Below are positions 1 through 6,795 of a stretch of 18,906 nucleotides of DNA, in pieces. The number at the start of each line of letters is the position of its first letter. The first letter of the stretch is position 1. This stretch comes from Gammaproteobacteria bacterium (lineage in GTDB: Bacteria; Pseudomonadota; Gammaproteobacteria; Chromatiales; Chromatiaceae): the NCBI GenBank assembly GCA_019136395.1, contig JAGVUH010000694.1, positions 1 to 18,906 on the forward strand, given 5' to 3'. The notes under the pieces were generated by a model. The model saw only the letters and a program-made list of their open reading frames with translations, did no database searches and was not told the origin of the DNA. Position numbers and translations under genes: made by a program.

Positions 1-2
1 GG

Positions 3-72
3 GGGGGGTGAACGCCCCCCGATCACGGGGAAAGTAGAAAGCTGGTTTCCCCTATACGGGCCGGGGGCCCGT
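3..72. repeat. Cluster of three hairpins with an 11-bp direct repeat
   Basis: Three perfect inverted repeats lie head to tail. They are GGGGGG/CCCCCC (3-8 and 15-20, 6-nt loop), GGGGAAA/TTTCCCC (27-33 and 46-52), and ACGGGCC/GGCCCGT (56-62 and 66-72, 3-nt loop). The 11-mer GGTTTCCCCTA occurs at 44-54 and again at 79-89, so the repeat straddles the last hairpin. No T-tract follows, so simple intrinsic termination is not well supported. Possible roles are the 3' end of a gene left of the window, a protein-binding site, or an element-processing site. The structure is seen directly; the role is unknown. Confidence 0.5.
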
Positions 73-470
73 GCATGCGGTTTCCCCTACCTCAGCTCCG
101 GGCGTTGAGCGCTCATCATCCTCGGGTATCGCCCGCAGCAAGCGCCAGGAAATGGCGGACGTGCAGGGCTCGCGCACCCCTTCGTGAGTCCCAGATACGC
201 AAAGACCCTCCGCGCAGAAAGAACCCGGCATGCGCCAGAAAAACAGCGCCCGTCCTTCCAGTCTGTCGTGCGCGCTGATAGTGGATGGCTGGGATGGCAT
301 TCCGACAGGAGCGACCGCTTGTCAGAATTGGTCAGAATTGTCACAACCGGTCAGCCACCCGACCTTGTTGGCAGGGTAAAGTACAGCTTCCGACAGGCCG
401 AACGACTCGGGCCAACCGGGCGAGTAAGCGCAATCACCTCCCAAAATAACGGCGCAAATAGACGGTCGTA
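73..470. other. Gene-poor stretch upstream of the dsbC-like operon
   Basis: No convincing gene is visible. Open frames exist on both strands, for example 52-300 on the minus strand (82 codons). They lack a good Shine-Dalgarno site, have no recognisable motif, and overlap each other in several frames as expected for stop-poor GC-rich DNA. The one distinct structure is a tandem repeat at 321-340, listed separately. Confidence 0.45.
321..340. repeat. Tandem 10-bp repeat GTCAGAATTG x2
   Basis: GTCAGAATTG is present twice without a gap, at 321-330 and 331-340. A further GTCA follows at 340-343 and a GGTCAG at 349-354. The spacing is one helical turn, which would suit an operator bound by a dimeric regulator. 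It lies about 130 bp upstream of the candidate promoter of the dsbC-like operon. The repeat is seen directly; the regulatory role is a guess. Confidence 0.4.
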
Positions 471-498
471 CTGAACGTTGCAGCGTCCCCCCTATAGT
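471..498 (+). promoter_or_regulatory. Candidate sigma70-type promoter for the dsbC-like operon
   Basis: A good -10 hexamer, TATAGT (493-498), matches the consensus at 5 of 6 positions. It lies 16 bp downstream of CTGAAC (471-476), a weak -35 with 3 of 6 matches. The -10 is 37 bp from the ATG at 536. AGGA at 521-524 could be the ribosome binding site, with rather long spacing. Assigned by eye from consensus and position. Confidence 0.4.
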
Positions 499-535
499 CG
501 ATACAGGGGTGTGAGCCGAGAGGAAGCACGCAGAG

Positions 536-1264
536 ATGAAGTCCAACAGTAAATTGATGCAAGCGCTCATGCTCACGCTTGCCTCGTTTTCCACAGTGCT
601 GGAGGCCGATAGCGAAGCCAGGATCCGCCAGGAACTCACCCGGGTCCTCCCGGGTGATCTGACATACGACCTCAAGCCGGCGCCGATACAGGGACTCTAC
701 AGCGTCATGATCGGGCCTCAGGTTCTCTATGTTACGAACGATGGTAGATACCTGATAGAGGGCAATGTGTTCGACCTGCAAACCCATGTAAACATCACGG
801 ACAATCTGAAAAGGGAGGCAAGAATAGCCTCCCTCGTCAGCGTACAGGAAGCAGACACGCTGACCTTCAAAACCGCGCGACCGGATGCCGTAACCGTCAC
901 GGTCTTCTCTGATGTGGATTGCGCCTACTGTCGGCAATTCCACAAAGAGATGGCAGATTATCACGCTCACGGCATAAACATCCGCTACCTGTTTTTCCCC
1001 CGAGACGGCAAGAACAGCGACACCTACCAGAAAATGCAAAATATCTGGTGTAACGAAAACCCCCGCGAAGCCTGGACGGCGGCAATCTCGGGTAAGTCGG
1101 TCACGACCGCTGCCTGTGACAATCCGATCGATCGCCATATGGCCTTGGGGCGACTTATGGAAATACGCGGTACGCCGGCCATAATTCTGCCGTCTGGGGA
1201 GCATGTCGCGGGTTATCTCAGCGCTGACAAACTGCGCGCCAAGATCGATGGGAAGGCGCAATGA
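536..1264 (+). CDS. dsbC: DsbC-like thiol:disulfide interchange protein
   Basis: A 242-aa protein with the DsbC layout: an N-terminal hydrophobic stretch (about residues 8-23) suggesting export to the periplasm, a small dimerisation-type domain (about 25-95), a linker, and a thioredoxin-fold domain. The active site is Cys-Ala-Tyr-Cys at residues 129-132, inside FSDVDCAYCRQFHKEM. Two later cysteines (in NIWCNENP and TAACDNP) match the structural disulfide of DsbC, and RGTPAII supplies the cis-proline loop. The length is close to DsbC (about 236 aa). Family members isomerise wrong disulfides and are kept reduced by DsbD. DsbC-type genes are common on conjugative elements, where they help fold pilus or mating proteins, but none of those genes are in this window. 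The stop overlaps the next start (ATGA). The family is secure; use of the dsbC name for this paralogue is less so. Confidence 0.88.
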   Translation: MKSNSKLMQALMLTLASFSTVLEADSEARIRQELTRVLPGDLTYDLKPAPIQGLYSVMIGPQVLYVTNDGRYLIEGNVFDLQTHVNITDNLKREARIASLVSVQEADTLTFKTARPDAVTVTVFSDVDCAYCRQFHKEMADYHAHGINIRYLFFPRDGKNSDTYQKMQNIWCNENPREAWTAAISGKSVTTAACDNPIDRHMALGRLMEIRGTPAIILPSGEHVAGYLSADKLRAKIDGKAQ

Positions 1265-1665
1265 GCGATAACACCGGCCGCCGCATAGATGGACAACATC
1301 AGGCGCAACTCCTCTCGGCCAGTGCACGGCTCTATTCGGCCGCAAACGCCTTTGAAAGTGAACTGACGGCGGCCAGGTCTGCGTTCTGGGAAAAAACCAA
1401 TTCCAACGAACAGAGAGACCTGAACGGTATCCGTCAACTGGATAAGATCATCGCTGATTTGCAGTCAATTAAAAAACGCGGTCTATCCTGTCTGTCACAA
1501 CTCACAGCAGAATTACACGTCATGCCCGTCAAAAAAACTACTGGTGAACAAAAAGAGGCGGCGGCCGGCAGGGCTTCCGTTTCCCCGGAAATCATGGCCT
1601 GGGTTGTCTCCGCGCTCATCGCGGGGTTGGTATTGCTCGTGCTGATGAGCATGGCGCCCCACTAA
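1261..1665 (+). CDS. Small tail-anchored protein of unknown function
   Basis: The product has 134 aa and no recognised family. Residues from about 5 to 85 are polar, rich in Glu, Lys, Arg and Leu, and look alpha-helical or coiled-coil. A Lys/Glu-rich linker follows, and then one strong membrane segment at the very C-terminus (MAWVVSALIAGLVLLVLM), leaving only a few residues beyond it. This is the design of a tail-anchored or single-pass inner-membrane protein with a cytoplasmic N-terminus. The ATG overlaps the TGA of the dsbC-like gene, so the two are almost certainly translationally coupled and probably work in the same envelope process. No function can be assigned from sequence. Confidence 0.75.
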   Translation: MSDNTGRRIDGQHQAQLLSASARLYSAANAFESELTAARSAFWEKTNSNEQRDLNGIRQLDKIIADLQSIKKRGLSCLSQLTAELHVMPVKKTTGEQKEAAAGRASVSPEIMAWVVSALIAGLVLLVLMSMAPH

Positions 1666-1688
1666 TCCACGCCAATAAGGCCCGGTAA

Positions 1689-1706
1689 GACGGGAGTCAT
1701 CCCGTC
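1689..1706 (+). terminator. Inverted repeat downstream of the dsbC-like operon
   Basis: A perfect 6-bp stem GACGGG/CCCGTC with a 6-nt loop lies 24 bp after the stop of the tail-anchored protein gene. No T-run follows, so it is at best a weak or Rho-assisted terminator. The 236-bp gap at 1666-1902 shows nothing else clear. Confidence 0.3.
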
Positions 1707-1902
1707 GAGGGTGGCGCGGGCAAGCACCCCTGTTCAATTGCGGCGGCGCTCTTGATCGTCAGCATCCGCATGAACCACATACCGTCTCCCTACCACCGTG
1801 GCAACAGAATTCAGCTCGAACCAGATCGTGAGCTGTTGGCGCTCCGTGCAAAAGGGGCGCATAGGACATCACCCTAACTGATCGTAACGAGGTAAAAAGA
1901 GA

Positions 1903-2082
1903 ATGACCGTTCAGAAAGCCACCCCCGTGAAAGCACATGCCGGCCATCAGAATCGCATGAATAGCGACCGACAAGCGCTGATCCGGGAAGTGCGGGCGCG
2001 GGTCAAAAGCAGGGGCTACGATATCGTGGGGATCGCACGCGATCTGATCAGGGTGACCCCGAACCCCTCCACGGGGGCCTGA
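1903..2082 (+). CDS. Small basic protein, 59 aa, unknown
   Basis: A short open frame of 59 codons, beginning with ATG behind a good ribosome binding site (ACGAGG at 1888-1893, about 9 nt upstream). The product is basic. A likely helix around residues 20-45 (ALIREVRARVKSRGYDI) is followed by a short VGIARDL stretch and a Pro-rich tail. It stands alone between the dsbC-like operon and a convergent XRE regulator gene, 73 bp apart. No family was recognised. The strong RBS and the protein-like composition support a real gene. A small DNA-binding or accessory protein of the mobile element would be a guess. Confidence 0.5.
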   Translation: MTVQKATPVKAHAGHQNRMNSDRQALIREVRARVKSRGYDIVGIARDLIRVTPNPSTGA

Positions 2083-2155
2083 TTTCCGCCCGGGAAGTGG
2101 TGAGCGCCGGTTAGCCGTGGTGGCTGTGTCGCTCATCATCTCCCGCGGCGCCGTG

Positions 2156-2473
2156 CTATCCCTCGCCTGCGGTGTCGGCGGTACCGGCAGCGCTTGGGGC
2201 GCGGGGGGGCGAGGGGCGGGTAGAGGAGGAGGGAGCTGACAAGCCCTCTGTCGCGGGAATGAGCAGCGAACAGAGATCGGTCTCAAGCGCTGCCGCGATC
2301 CGGCACATCGTCCGTAATGAGGGGCTGTGCCTGCCGAGTTCGAGGCTGGTTAATGACGTTTCGGAGGAGAGCCCCATGCGCCGGGCGAGGACCACTTGCG
2401 TGATGCCCAATTGCCGCCGTCGACGCCGAATATTTTCCACGAGTACCCGCTGGATCTCATCATAGGAACGCAT
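2156..2473 (-). CDS. XRE-family helix-turn-helix regulator
   Basis: The product is 105 aa when started at the ATG at 2473, which has GGTGGA six bases upstream. A TTG 27 bp further upstream is the only longer option. Residues about 5-68 form a Cro/C1-type HTH domain: IQRVLVENIRRRRRQLGITQ, VVLARRMGLSSETSLTSLE and GRHSPSLRTMCRIAAALETD match the five-helix XRE pattern (LGITQ turn, LARRMGLS recognition region, P-S-L-T segment). The C-terminal 35 residues are a low-complexity Ser/Pro/Ala tail with no fold visible. Such proteins are dimeric repressors or activators, often of mobile-element genes. It converges on the 59-aa gene, and its targets cannot be read from the sequence. The family assignment is firm. 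Confidence 0.85.
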   Translation of the reverse strand: MRSYDEIQRVLVENIRRRRRQLGITQVVLARRMGLSSETSLTSLELGRHSPSLRTMCRIAAALETDLCSLLIPATEGLSAPSSSTRPSPPRAPSAAGTADTAGEG

Positions 2474-2702
2474 AGCCAATCCACCAGCCACATTAAGCAA
2501 TACCTACCGAGGAAGACCATCATACCCTCCATGATCGCCAGCCATCCATGCCGCATAAAGCGATCCGTGCCGGAGAACCGCTGCGCAATACGGCGTGGTG
2601 CGTCATCCTGCTGTCGCTCTTCATGATGTGCAAACCGATCCCTTCAACCGTCCATCGTCCGGCCGGTCCCTGGTTGTGAAAACGCCCTTGGGTCGCGGAA
2701 CC

Positions 2703-2924
2703 ATGTCTCCGTCCTCCTCGGGGTGCGACGGTATTCACCGTACTCACGCTCCGCCCGGAGCCGCTTCACCCCGCGCGCAACCGCCAACGCCTGACTCCAA
2801 ACAGCTGGCGCGCCGCCCGAGACCGGACCCCGGCAGCGTGGCCGCCATCTGCCTGGCCCTGATGGCGCTCATCGTGCTGCTGGTGGTCTTGCGCGACGCG
2901 ATTCGTTACCTGATGGCGGACTAA
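2703..2924 (+). CDS. Possible small C-terminally anchored membrane protein
   Basis: The predicted product is 73 aa from the ATG at 2703, or 109 aa from a GTG at 2595. The first 45 residues are Pro/Ser/Arg-rich and look disordered. Residues about 47-65 (SVAAICLALMALIVLLVVL) form a clear hydrophobic helix, and the protein ends DAIRYLMAD. The layout resembles the tail-anchored protein at 1261-1665, although the sequences do not obviously align. No strong Shine-Dalgarno site precedes either start, so the gene is tentative. The 229 bp before it (2474-2702) contain no other supported gene and probably hold the XRE gene promoter. Confidence 0.4.
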   Translation: MSPSSSGCDGIHRTHAPPGAASPRAQPPTPDSKQLARRPRPDPGSVAAICLALMALIVLLVVLRDAIRYLMAD

Positions 2925-3014
2925 CCGTTCCCGTATGCCGCAAGAACAACGCCCATCCGCCCCATAGCAACCTATGGCCATCCTCGTATCACGCGCAGAA
3001 AGAGGGGCGCGGCT

Positions 3015-3392
3015 ATGTTGACCCCCCGGCTAGAGAACGCCAGCCCCTGCGGACCGGGCAGTAACTTTTGGGAGCGGGTTAACTGGCGGCTCGCGCAAAC
3101 GGGGAAGGTTCCGGCCGACATTGCCGCCACCCTGGCTATTCCCGAGGCAACGATCAGGGCCTGGGGCCGCCCGGGTGGCGGCGACCTCGCTATGTGGCAA
3201 GCGCCCCTGCTCGCCGACTGTCTGGGCTGCGAACTCCGCTGGCTGCTCGCGGGACGCGGCCCCGAGGCCGCTCGTCCCACCCCGGACCAGGATGAGATCG
3301 CCTTCCTCGACGCGATGCGGCAATGCACGCCGGCGGATCGGGAGCTCCTGCGGCTGCTGGCGGATCTCCTGGCCGCCCGGGCGGCGTCCTAG
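3015..3392 (+). CDS. Small HTH (Cro/C1-like) DNA-binding protein
   Basis: The product has 125 aa and starts at an ATG 7 nt after a GAGGGG element. Residues about 17-80 read as a lambda-repressor-like HTH domain: FWERVNWRLAQTGKVPADIA, ATLAIPEATIRAWG and APLLADCLGCELRWLLAGRG. The WLLAGRG ending is typical of short C1-type regulators that finish with an LLxG turn. The rest (about 90-125) is helical and may be a dimerisation segment (DEIAFLDAMRQC, ELLRLLADLLAA). It sits directly upstream of the LTA-synthase-like gene and is co-oriented with it, so it may regulate or be co-transcribed with it. The family is reasonably sure; the target is unknown. Confidence 0.7.
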   Translation: MLTPRLENASPCGPGSNFWERVNWRLAQTGKVPADIAATLAIPEATIRAWGRPGGGDLAMWQAPLLADCLGCELRWLLAGRGPEAARPTPDQDEIAFLDAMRQCTPADRELLRLLADLLAARAAS

Positions 3393-3486
3393 ATCAACCG
3401 TGGACCTGGAGCGTCTGCTGCTGCCAGGAAAGGGTCCCACGTCTGTCGGTCAGCTTCCCTCGCCACGCCTCCGGACGCGCTTGCCC

Positions 3487-5388
3487 ATGGCGGTAGCGGG
3501 CCGAACGGGCCTGGTCCCGAGGGGGGCGCCCCTACATCACCGCTTCCCCCTGCTGATCGCCTGGGCCGGCATGACCCTCGGCTATGGGCTACTCCAGTCC
3601 CTCAGCGCGGCGGTCTTCGGCGTGCGTCCCGGCGCCGCGGCCCTGGGGACGGACCTGCTGGCCCACCTGCTGCTGGGCACCCTGCTCCTGGCCATGGCCC
3701 GGGGGCTGGGCCGCTTCCTGCTCGCCTGGCTGGCCCTGACCGCCGCCTTCACCCTGGTCAATGCCGCCAAGGTGGCCATCCTCGGCGCCCCGGTGATGCC
3801 GGACGATTTCCTGGCGGCGCGCCACCTGTTTCGCTGGCTTTCCGGCTGGCAATGGCTGGCGGCGCTGGTGACCCTTGCCCTGCCCCTGACCTTGCTGGGC
3901 TGGATGTTCGCCTGGCGCCGGCCCCGGGCCTGGGCCAGTCTGGGGCTGCTGGCCACGCTGGCGGTCGGGCTGTTGCTCTTCCCCGAAACGGCCAGCCGCG
4001 CCCTCGACGCCCGCTTCGGCGACTGGGGCTGGAATCAGCGCGGCAACTTCGAGGCCCGGGGGCTGCCCCTGCACCTCGTACAGGAGGGGGTGCGCAGCCG
4101 CGCCCGGCGGGAGCCCACCCCTGATCCCGCTGCCGTGGCCCAGGCCCTGCGCAACCTGGGCAGCCAGCCCCGCAGCGGGCTGATCGCGGTCGAGGGGGCC
4201 ACGCCGCCCCGGCGCAACCTGCACCTCATCGTCCTGGAATCCTTTTGGGACCCCCTGGAACTGACGGCGGCGGGCATTGCCGAGGACCCCCTGGACCCGG
4301 CCTTTCGCGCGCTGTGGGCGGACGCCGGCTATTCCCACGCTCTCTCCCCCGTCTTTGGCGGCTATACCGCCAACGCCGAGTTCGAGGCCCTGTGTGGTTT
4401 TCCCGTGGAGCGCGACCACGTCTTCTTCGAGGGCGGCCTGCGCCGGGAGGCGCCCTGCCTGCCCCGGCATCTGGCGGCAGCGGGCTACCGGGCCATCGCC
4501 TCCCACCCCAACGTCGCCGCCTTCTGGAACCGGGTCAATGCCTACCGGCGCGTCGGTTTCAATATCTACTGGTCAGAGAAGGACTTCGACCTGGACGATC
4601 TGAGCGACGGCTTACTCAGCGACGCCTCGCTCTACCGCCAGGTGCTGGACAAACTGGACCCGTACCTGCAAGACCCGGACCCGGTCTTCAACTACGTCCT
4701 GACCTACTTCGGCCATCTGCCCTATCCCCGCAACCTGTTGCGGCCGGAGCGGATCGCAGTCGCCGCCGACCCGGGGCTGATCGCCGCCTACGCCAACAGC
4801 CTCTACTACAAGTCGCGGGAGCTGATGGCCTTCCTCGCCGCACTGCGCGCCCGGGACCCGCGGGCGGTGGTGGTCCTGTTCGGCGATCACCTGCCCTACT
4901 TGGGACCCAATTATCGCGGCTACACTGATTCCGGGCTGCTGGCCGCGGCGCGGTCGGACTTCAGTGACGCCATGTTCCGCACCCTGGTCGCCACCCCCCT
5001 GGTGGTGATCGACGGCGAGCGCGGCGTGGTCAACACCGGGGATCTACCTCTGTACCAATTACCCGGCTTGTTGCTGAGCCTCCTCGGCGACCACCGGCCC
5101 TCCATCCTGGGGCTGACCTGGCCCGACCTGGCGGCGGACCTGGGGACGGTGCGGCTGCGGCCCCTGCCGGGGCTGCATATGCTGCGCCTGGAGGATGCGG
5201 TCATCGCCTGTCGCGGCGCGGGGGCCCCACACCCGGCCTGCGCCGCCACGGCGGAGCGCCTGGAGGCCCTGCGCACCCTGAGCCGGGACCTCTTTGCCGG
5301 GGAACAGCATGCCTTGCACGACCTCGAAGAACCCCCGGGGCCCCAGGCGGTCGAGGCGTTTGGCGCGGAGGCCCCGGACGCGACCTGA
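3487..5388 (+). CDS. LTA synthase/OpgB-like membrane phosphoglycerol transferase or sulfatase
   Basis: The product is 633 aa from ATG 3487. A GTG at 3400 would add 29 residues. Reading upstream to 3121 would run through the HTH gene, so that extension is rejected. The N-terminal 160 residues contain about five hydrophobic helices (for example PLLIAWAGMTLGYGLL and WLAALVTLALPLTLLGWMF). The rest is an alkaline-phosphatase-superfamily sulfatase domain facing the periplasm. It opens with NLHLIVLESFWDP. The likely catalytic Thr is residue 294, in GGYTANAEFE. GFNIYWSEKDFD, YVLTYFGHLPYP and the metal-binding Asp-His of VVVLFGDHLPY follow in the usual order. Relatives (LtaS, OpgB/MdoB) move phosphoglycerol from phosphatidylglycerol to teichoic acids or periplasmic glucans. 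In a Gram-negative host an OpgB-like envelope role fits best. Base composition is very GC-rich. The fold is secure, the substrate is not. Confidence 0.85.
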   Translation: MAVAGRTGLVPRGAPLHHRFPLLIAWAGMTLGYGLLQSLSAAVFGVRPGAAALGTDLLAHLLLGTLLLAMARGLGRFLLAWLALTAAFTLVNAAKVAILGAPVMPDDFLAARHLFRWLSGWQWLAALVTLALPLTLLGWMFAWRRPRAWASLGLLATLAVGLLLFPETASRALDARFGDWGWNQRGNFEARGLPLHLVQEGVRSRARREPTPDPAAVAQALRNLGSQPRSGLIAVEGATPPRRNLHLIVLESFWDPLELTAAGIAEDPLDPAFRALWADAGYSHALSPVFGGYTANAEFEALCGFPVERDHVFFEGGLRREAPCLPRHLAAAGYRAIASHPNVAAFWNRVNAYRRVGFNIYWSEKDFDLDDLSDGLLSDASLYRQVLDKLDPYLQDPDPVFNYVLTYFGHLPYPRNLLRPERIAVAADPGLIAAYANSLYYKSRELMAFLAALRARDPRAVVVLFGDHLPYLGPNYRGYTDSGLLAAARSDFSDAMFRTLVATPLVVIDGERGVVNTGDLPLYQLPGLLLSLLGDHRPSILGLTWPDLAADLGTVRLRPLPGLHMLRLEDAVIACRGAGAPHPACAATAERLEALRTLSRDLFAGEQHALHDLEEPPGPQAVEAFGAEAPDAT

Positions 5389-5528
5389 GCCGAGGCAACC
5401 GGCTGGTCCGCGCGGCAGGGCACGAAGGGCAAAGCCGGTGACGGCACCCGCTTCCAGGCAGAGGGCTCCGGATCTGTGGTCAAGCGGCACGGCGAGCAGG
5501 GCAATAAGGCCATTCGGGACGCTTCGCC

Positions 5529-5877
5529 ATGGCCCGGACACCGTAGAGCCTGACGCGGGGCTTCGACTGGGCGGCCGGCGTCAACCTCGCCCCCCTGCGA
5601 TAACCCCCGCCCGGCGACGGCGATCCCGGTGGTCTGGCACGCGCCGGAGTGGCAGTCTGTTGCGCACCGCCTGCATCCTGACCACCGCGGCCAACGCCCA
5701 GGGGCGCCGACCCATGACCGCATGACCTCGCTCCTGGGGCCAGTGGACTGGGCACCCTGGCGGGAGGGGCCGGTGGCTGCCGCCCAGGATCTGCGACGGC
5801 GCCCCCCCGACACGGCCCCGCGGGCCTGGTTCGTCAGCTCGCGTGTCAGCCGGACCAGGAAGAGCGGGAGGAATTGA
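5529..5877 (+). pseudogene. Decayed SRAP (YedK/HMCES-type) gene with internal deletion
   Basis: Three reading frames together match parts of an SOS response-associated peptidase. The start region gives GFDWAAGVNLAP, which resembles the N-terminal part of the family. Another frame then gives PATAIPVVWHAPEW. At about 5656-5697 the reading jumps to LLRTACILTTAANA, and then to THDRMTSLLGPVDWAPWREG and SSRVS up to the stop at 5875-5877. ILTTAANA and HDRM are hallmark C-terminal SRAP motifs; the His of HDRM is catalytic in YedK. The middle of the protein, including the Asn and Glu active-site residues, is absent. The expected Met-Cys start reads Met-Ala, followed by an in-frame TAG. Intact proteins (about 200-230 aa) crosslink to abasic sites in single-stranded DNA. 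This copy is only about 350 bp and cannot make a working protein. The match is from memory of the family. Confidence 0.65.
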
Positions 5878-6114
5878 TTGTGCCGAGCCCGGATTGACCT
5901 GCGTTGCCGGGGCGAGGGACGGGCGATGATGGGGAGCGTTTCGCCGAAGCGGCGTTCAGCCCGGTGTCTTTGGCGCCATGCTCGCCATACCGACACGTTC
6001 GGCTGGTATTCCGTCGGTGGGAAGCGTTCGTCCGCCTGGGGGTGGCTCTTGTTCAGTGCGCAGGTCTCGCGCCCGCTTTTCCAAATCTCCGCCCGGGCGC
6101 GGTCTTGATGGGGA
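5878..6114. other. Intergenic stretch between two pseudogenes, no gene seen
   Basis: These 237 bp separate the SRAP remnant from the end of the broken toxin gene. Open frames cross it on both strands, but none has a plausible start signal or a recognisable motif. With decayed genes on both sides, it is probably degenerating DNA too. The 140 bp at 5389-5528, before the SRAP remnant, are likewise without a supported gene. Confidence 0.4.
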
Positions 6115-6464
6115 TCATGAGGGGAACGCGAAGAGGCGAGATTGAGCCTGGGCGACGCGTGCGGCGTCCTTGGCGTTCAATCGGCCCGGGGCACCGCGTA
6201 TGAGCCGGACGTCGGGGGGTGAACAACTTGCAGCGCACTACTGAGGGGGCGAGCAGACCGGCGGACTCAAGATTCTCGATAGGACAGTCGAGCGAGCGGC
6301 TAGGGAGCATTCTTGGCCGAGGTGATCATGGCCAGCACCAGGTGACCCGAGGGCGTATTGAAGGTAGCGGCATCGGAAAGCACCAGCGCTGGCCGATTAT
6401 CGCTGGCAACGCGGTCATTGAACGGGAAGGGCGCCCGCACCACCTGCATGCCTTCATAAGTCAC
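6115..6464 (-). pseudogene. mazF: MazF/PemK-family toxin, inactivated by two frameshifts and a stop
   Basis: It begins GTG at 6464, with GGAGG just upstream inside the antitoxin gene and an 11-bp overlap. The N-terminus reads MQVVRAPFPFNDR, then NRPALVLSDAATFN and HLVLAMITSAKNAP, which is typical of PemK/MazF RNA-cleaving toxins. It then hits TAG (6300-6302) where the family has Trp. A tandem duplication of GAGC (6290-6297) shifts the frame by four bases. The text resumes as LDCPIENLESAGLLAPSVVR and CKLFT. A run of six G on the plus strand (6214-6219), one base too many, shifts the frame again, into DVRLIRGAPGRLNAKDAARV and the true stop at 6115-6117. Removing the five extra bases leaves 345 bp, or 114 codons plus stop, the usual length for the family. 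The toxin is dead unless these are sequencing errors. Confidence 0.85.
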
Positions 6465-6684
6465 GGTAAGCCTCCTCGTCCGCCGGGCCCTGCCATTCCG
6501 AGAGCGTAGCCTCAACGGCCTTGAGGTATTCGAGGTCAGCGGGCTGGATACGACGCACCCGGGCGATGCCGGCGGCGGTGATGTCCCAGGCGATCAGATC
6601 ACCCGGGGCTATCCCCATGGCGACGCGAATATCCGCGGGGATGGTGGTTTGACCCTTGGCGGTAATCTTGGCAATGGCGGTCAT
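6454..6684 (-). CDS. mazE: AbrB/MazE-type antitoxin
   Basis: The product has 76 aa. Its N-terminal half is a SpoVT-AbrB swapped-hairpin DNA-binding domain: MTAIAKITAKGQTTIPADIR, VAMGIAPGDLIAWDI and then ARVRRI. The ITAKGQTTIP motif is the family signature. The acidic C-terminal segment (LEYLKAVEATLSEWQGPADE) is the part that would bind and neutralise the toxin. A longer frame back to 6747 exists, but the ATG at 6684 fits the domain start. The gene overlaps the toxin start by 11 bp, the classic antitoxin-first arrangement, and it would normally repress its own operon. The antitoxin frame is intact while its partner is a pseudogene, so it may now be only a DNA-binding protein or an antidote against related toxins elsewhere. 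Confidence 0.85.
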   Translation of the reverse strand: MTAIAKITAKGQTTIPADIRVAMGIAPGDLIAWDITAAGIARVRRIQPADLEYLKAVEATLSEWQGPADEEAYRDL

Positions 6685-6795
6685 GACCGACCCTCGGTAA
6701 GAAAGTAAAGATCGCCCTACTCTAGGGACGGGGTTCCGCGCGTGCAAACGCTCCGCCTGCCGCGTGGGGGGTCCGTTTCCTTAACCCCATCAAAC

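Noticed and set aside
52..300. 82-codon minus-strand frame near the left edge
   Set aside because: Somewhat protein-like composition, but no RBS, no motif, and it runs into the hairpin cluster.
434..1345. 303-codon minus-strand frame over the dsbC-like gene
   Set aside because: The plus strand has a convincing CXXC thioredoxin-fold protein and coupled downstream gene; the minus product has no motif.
3121..3486. N-terminal extension of the LTA-synthase-like protein to 755 aa
   Set aside because: It would overlap the HTH gene in another frame; the extra residues are Arg/Pro-rich and unlike the family.
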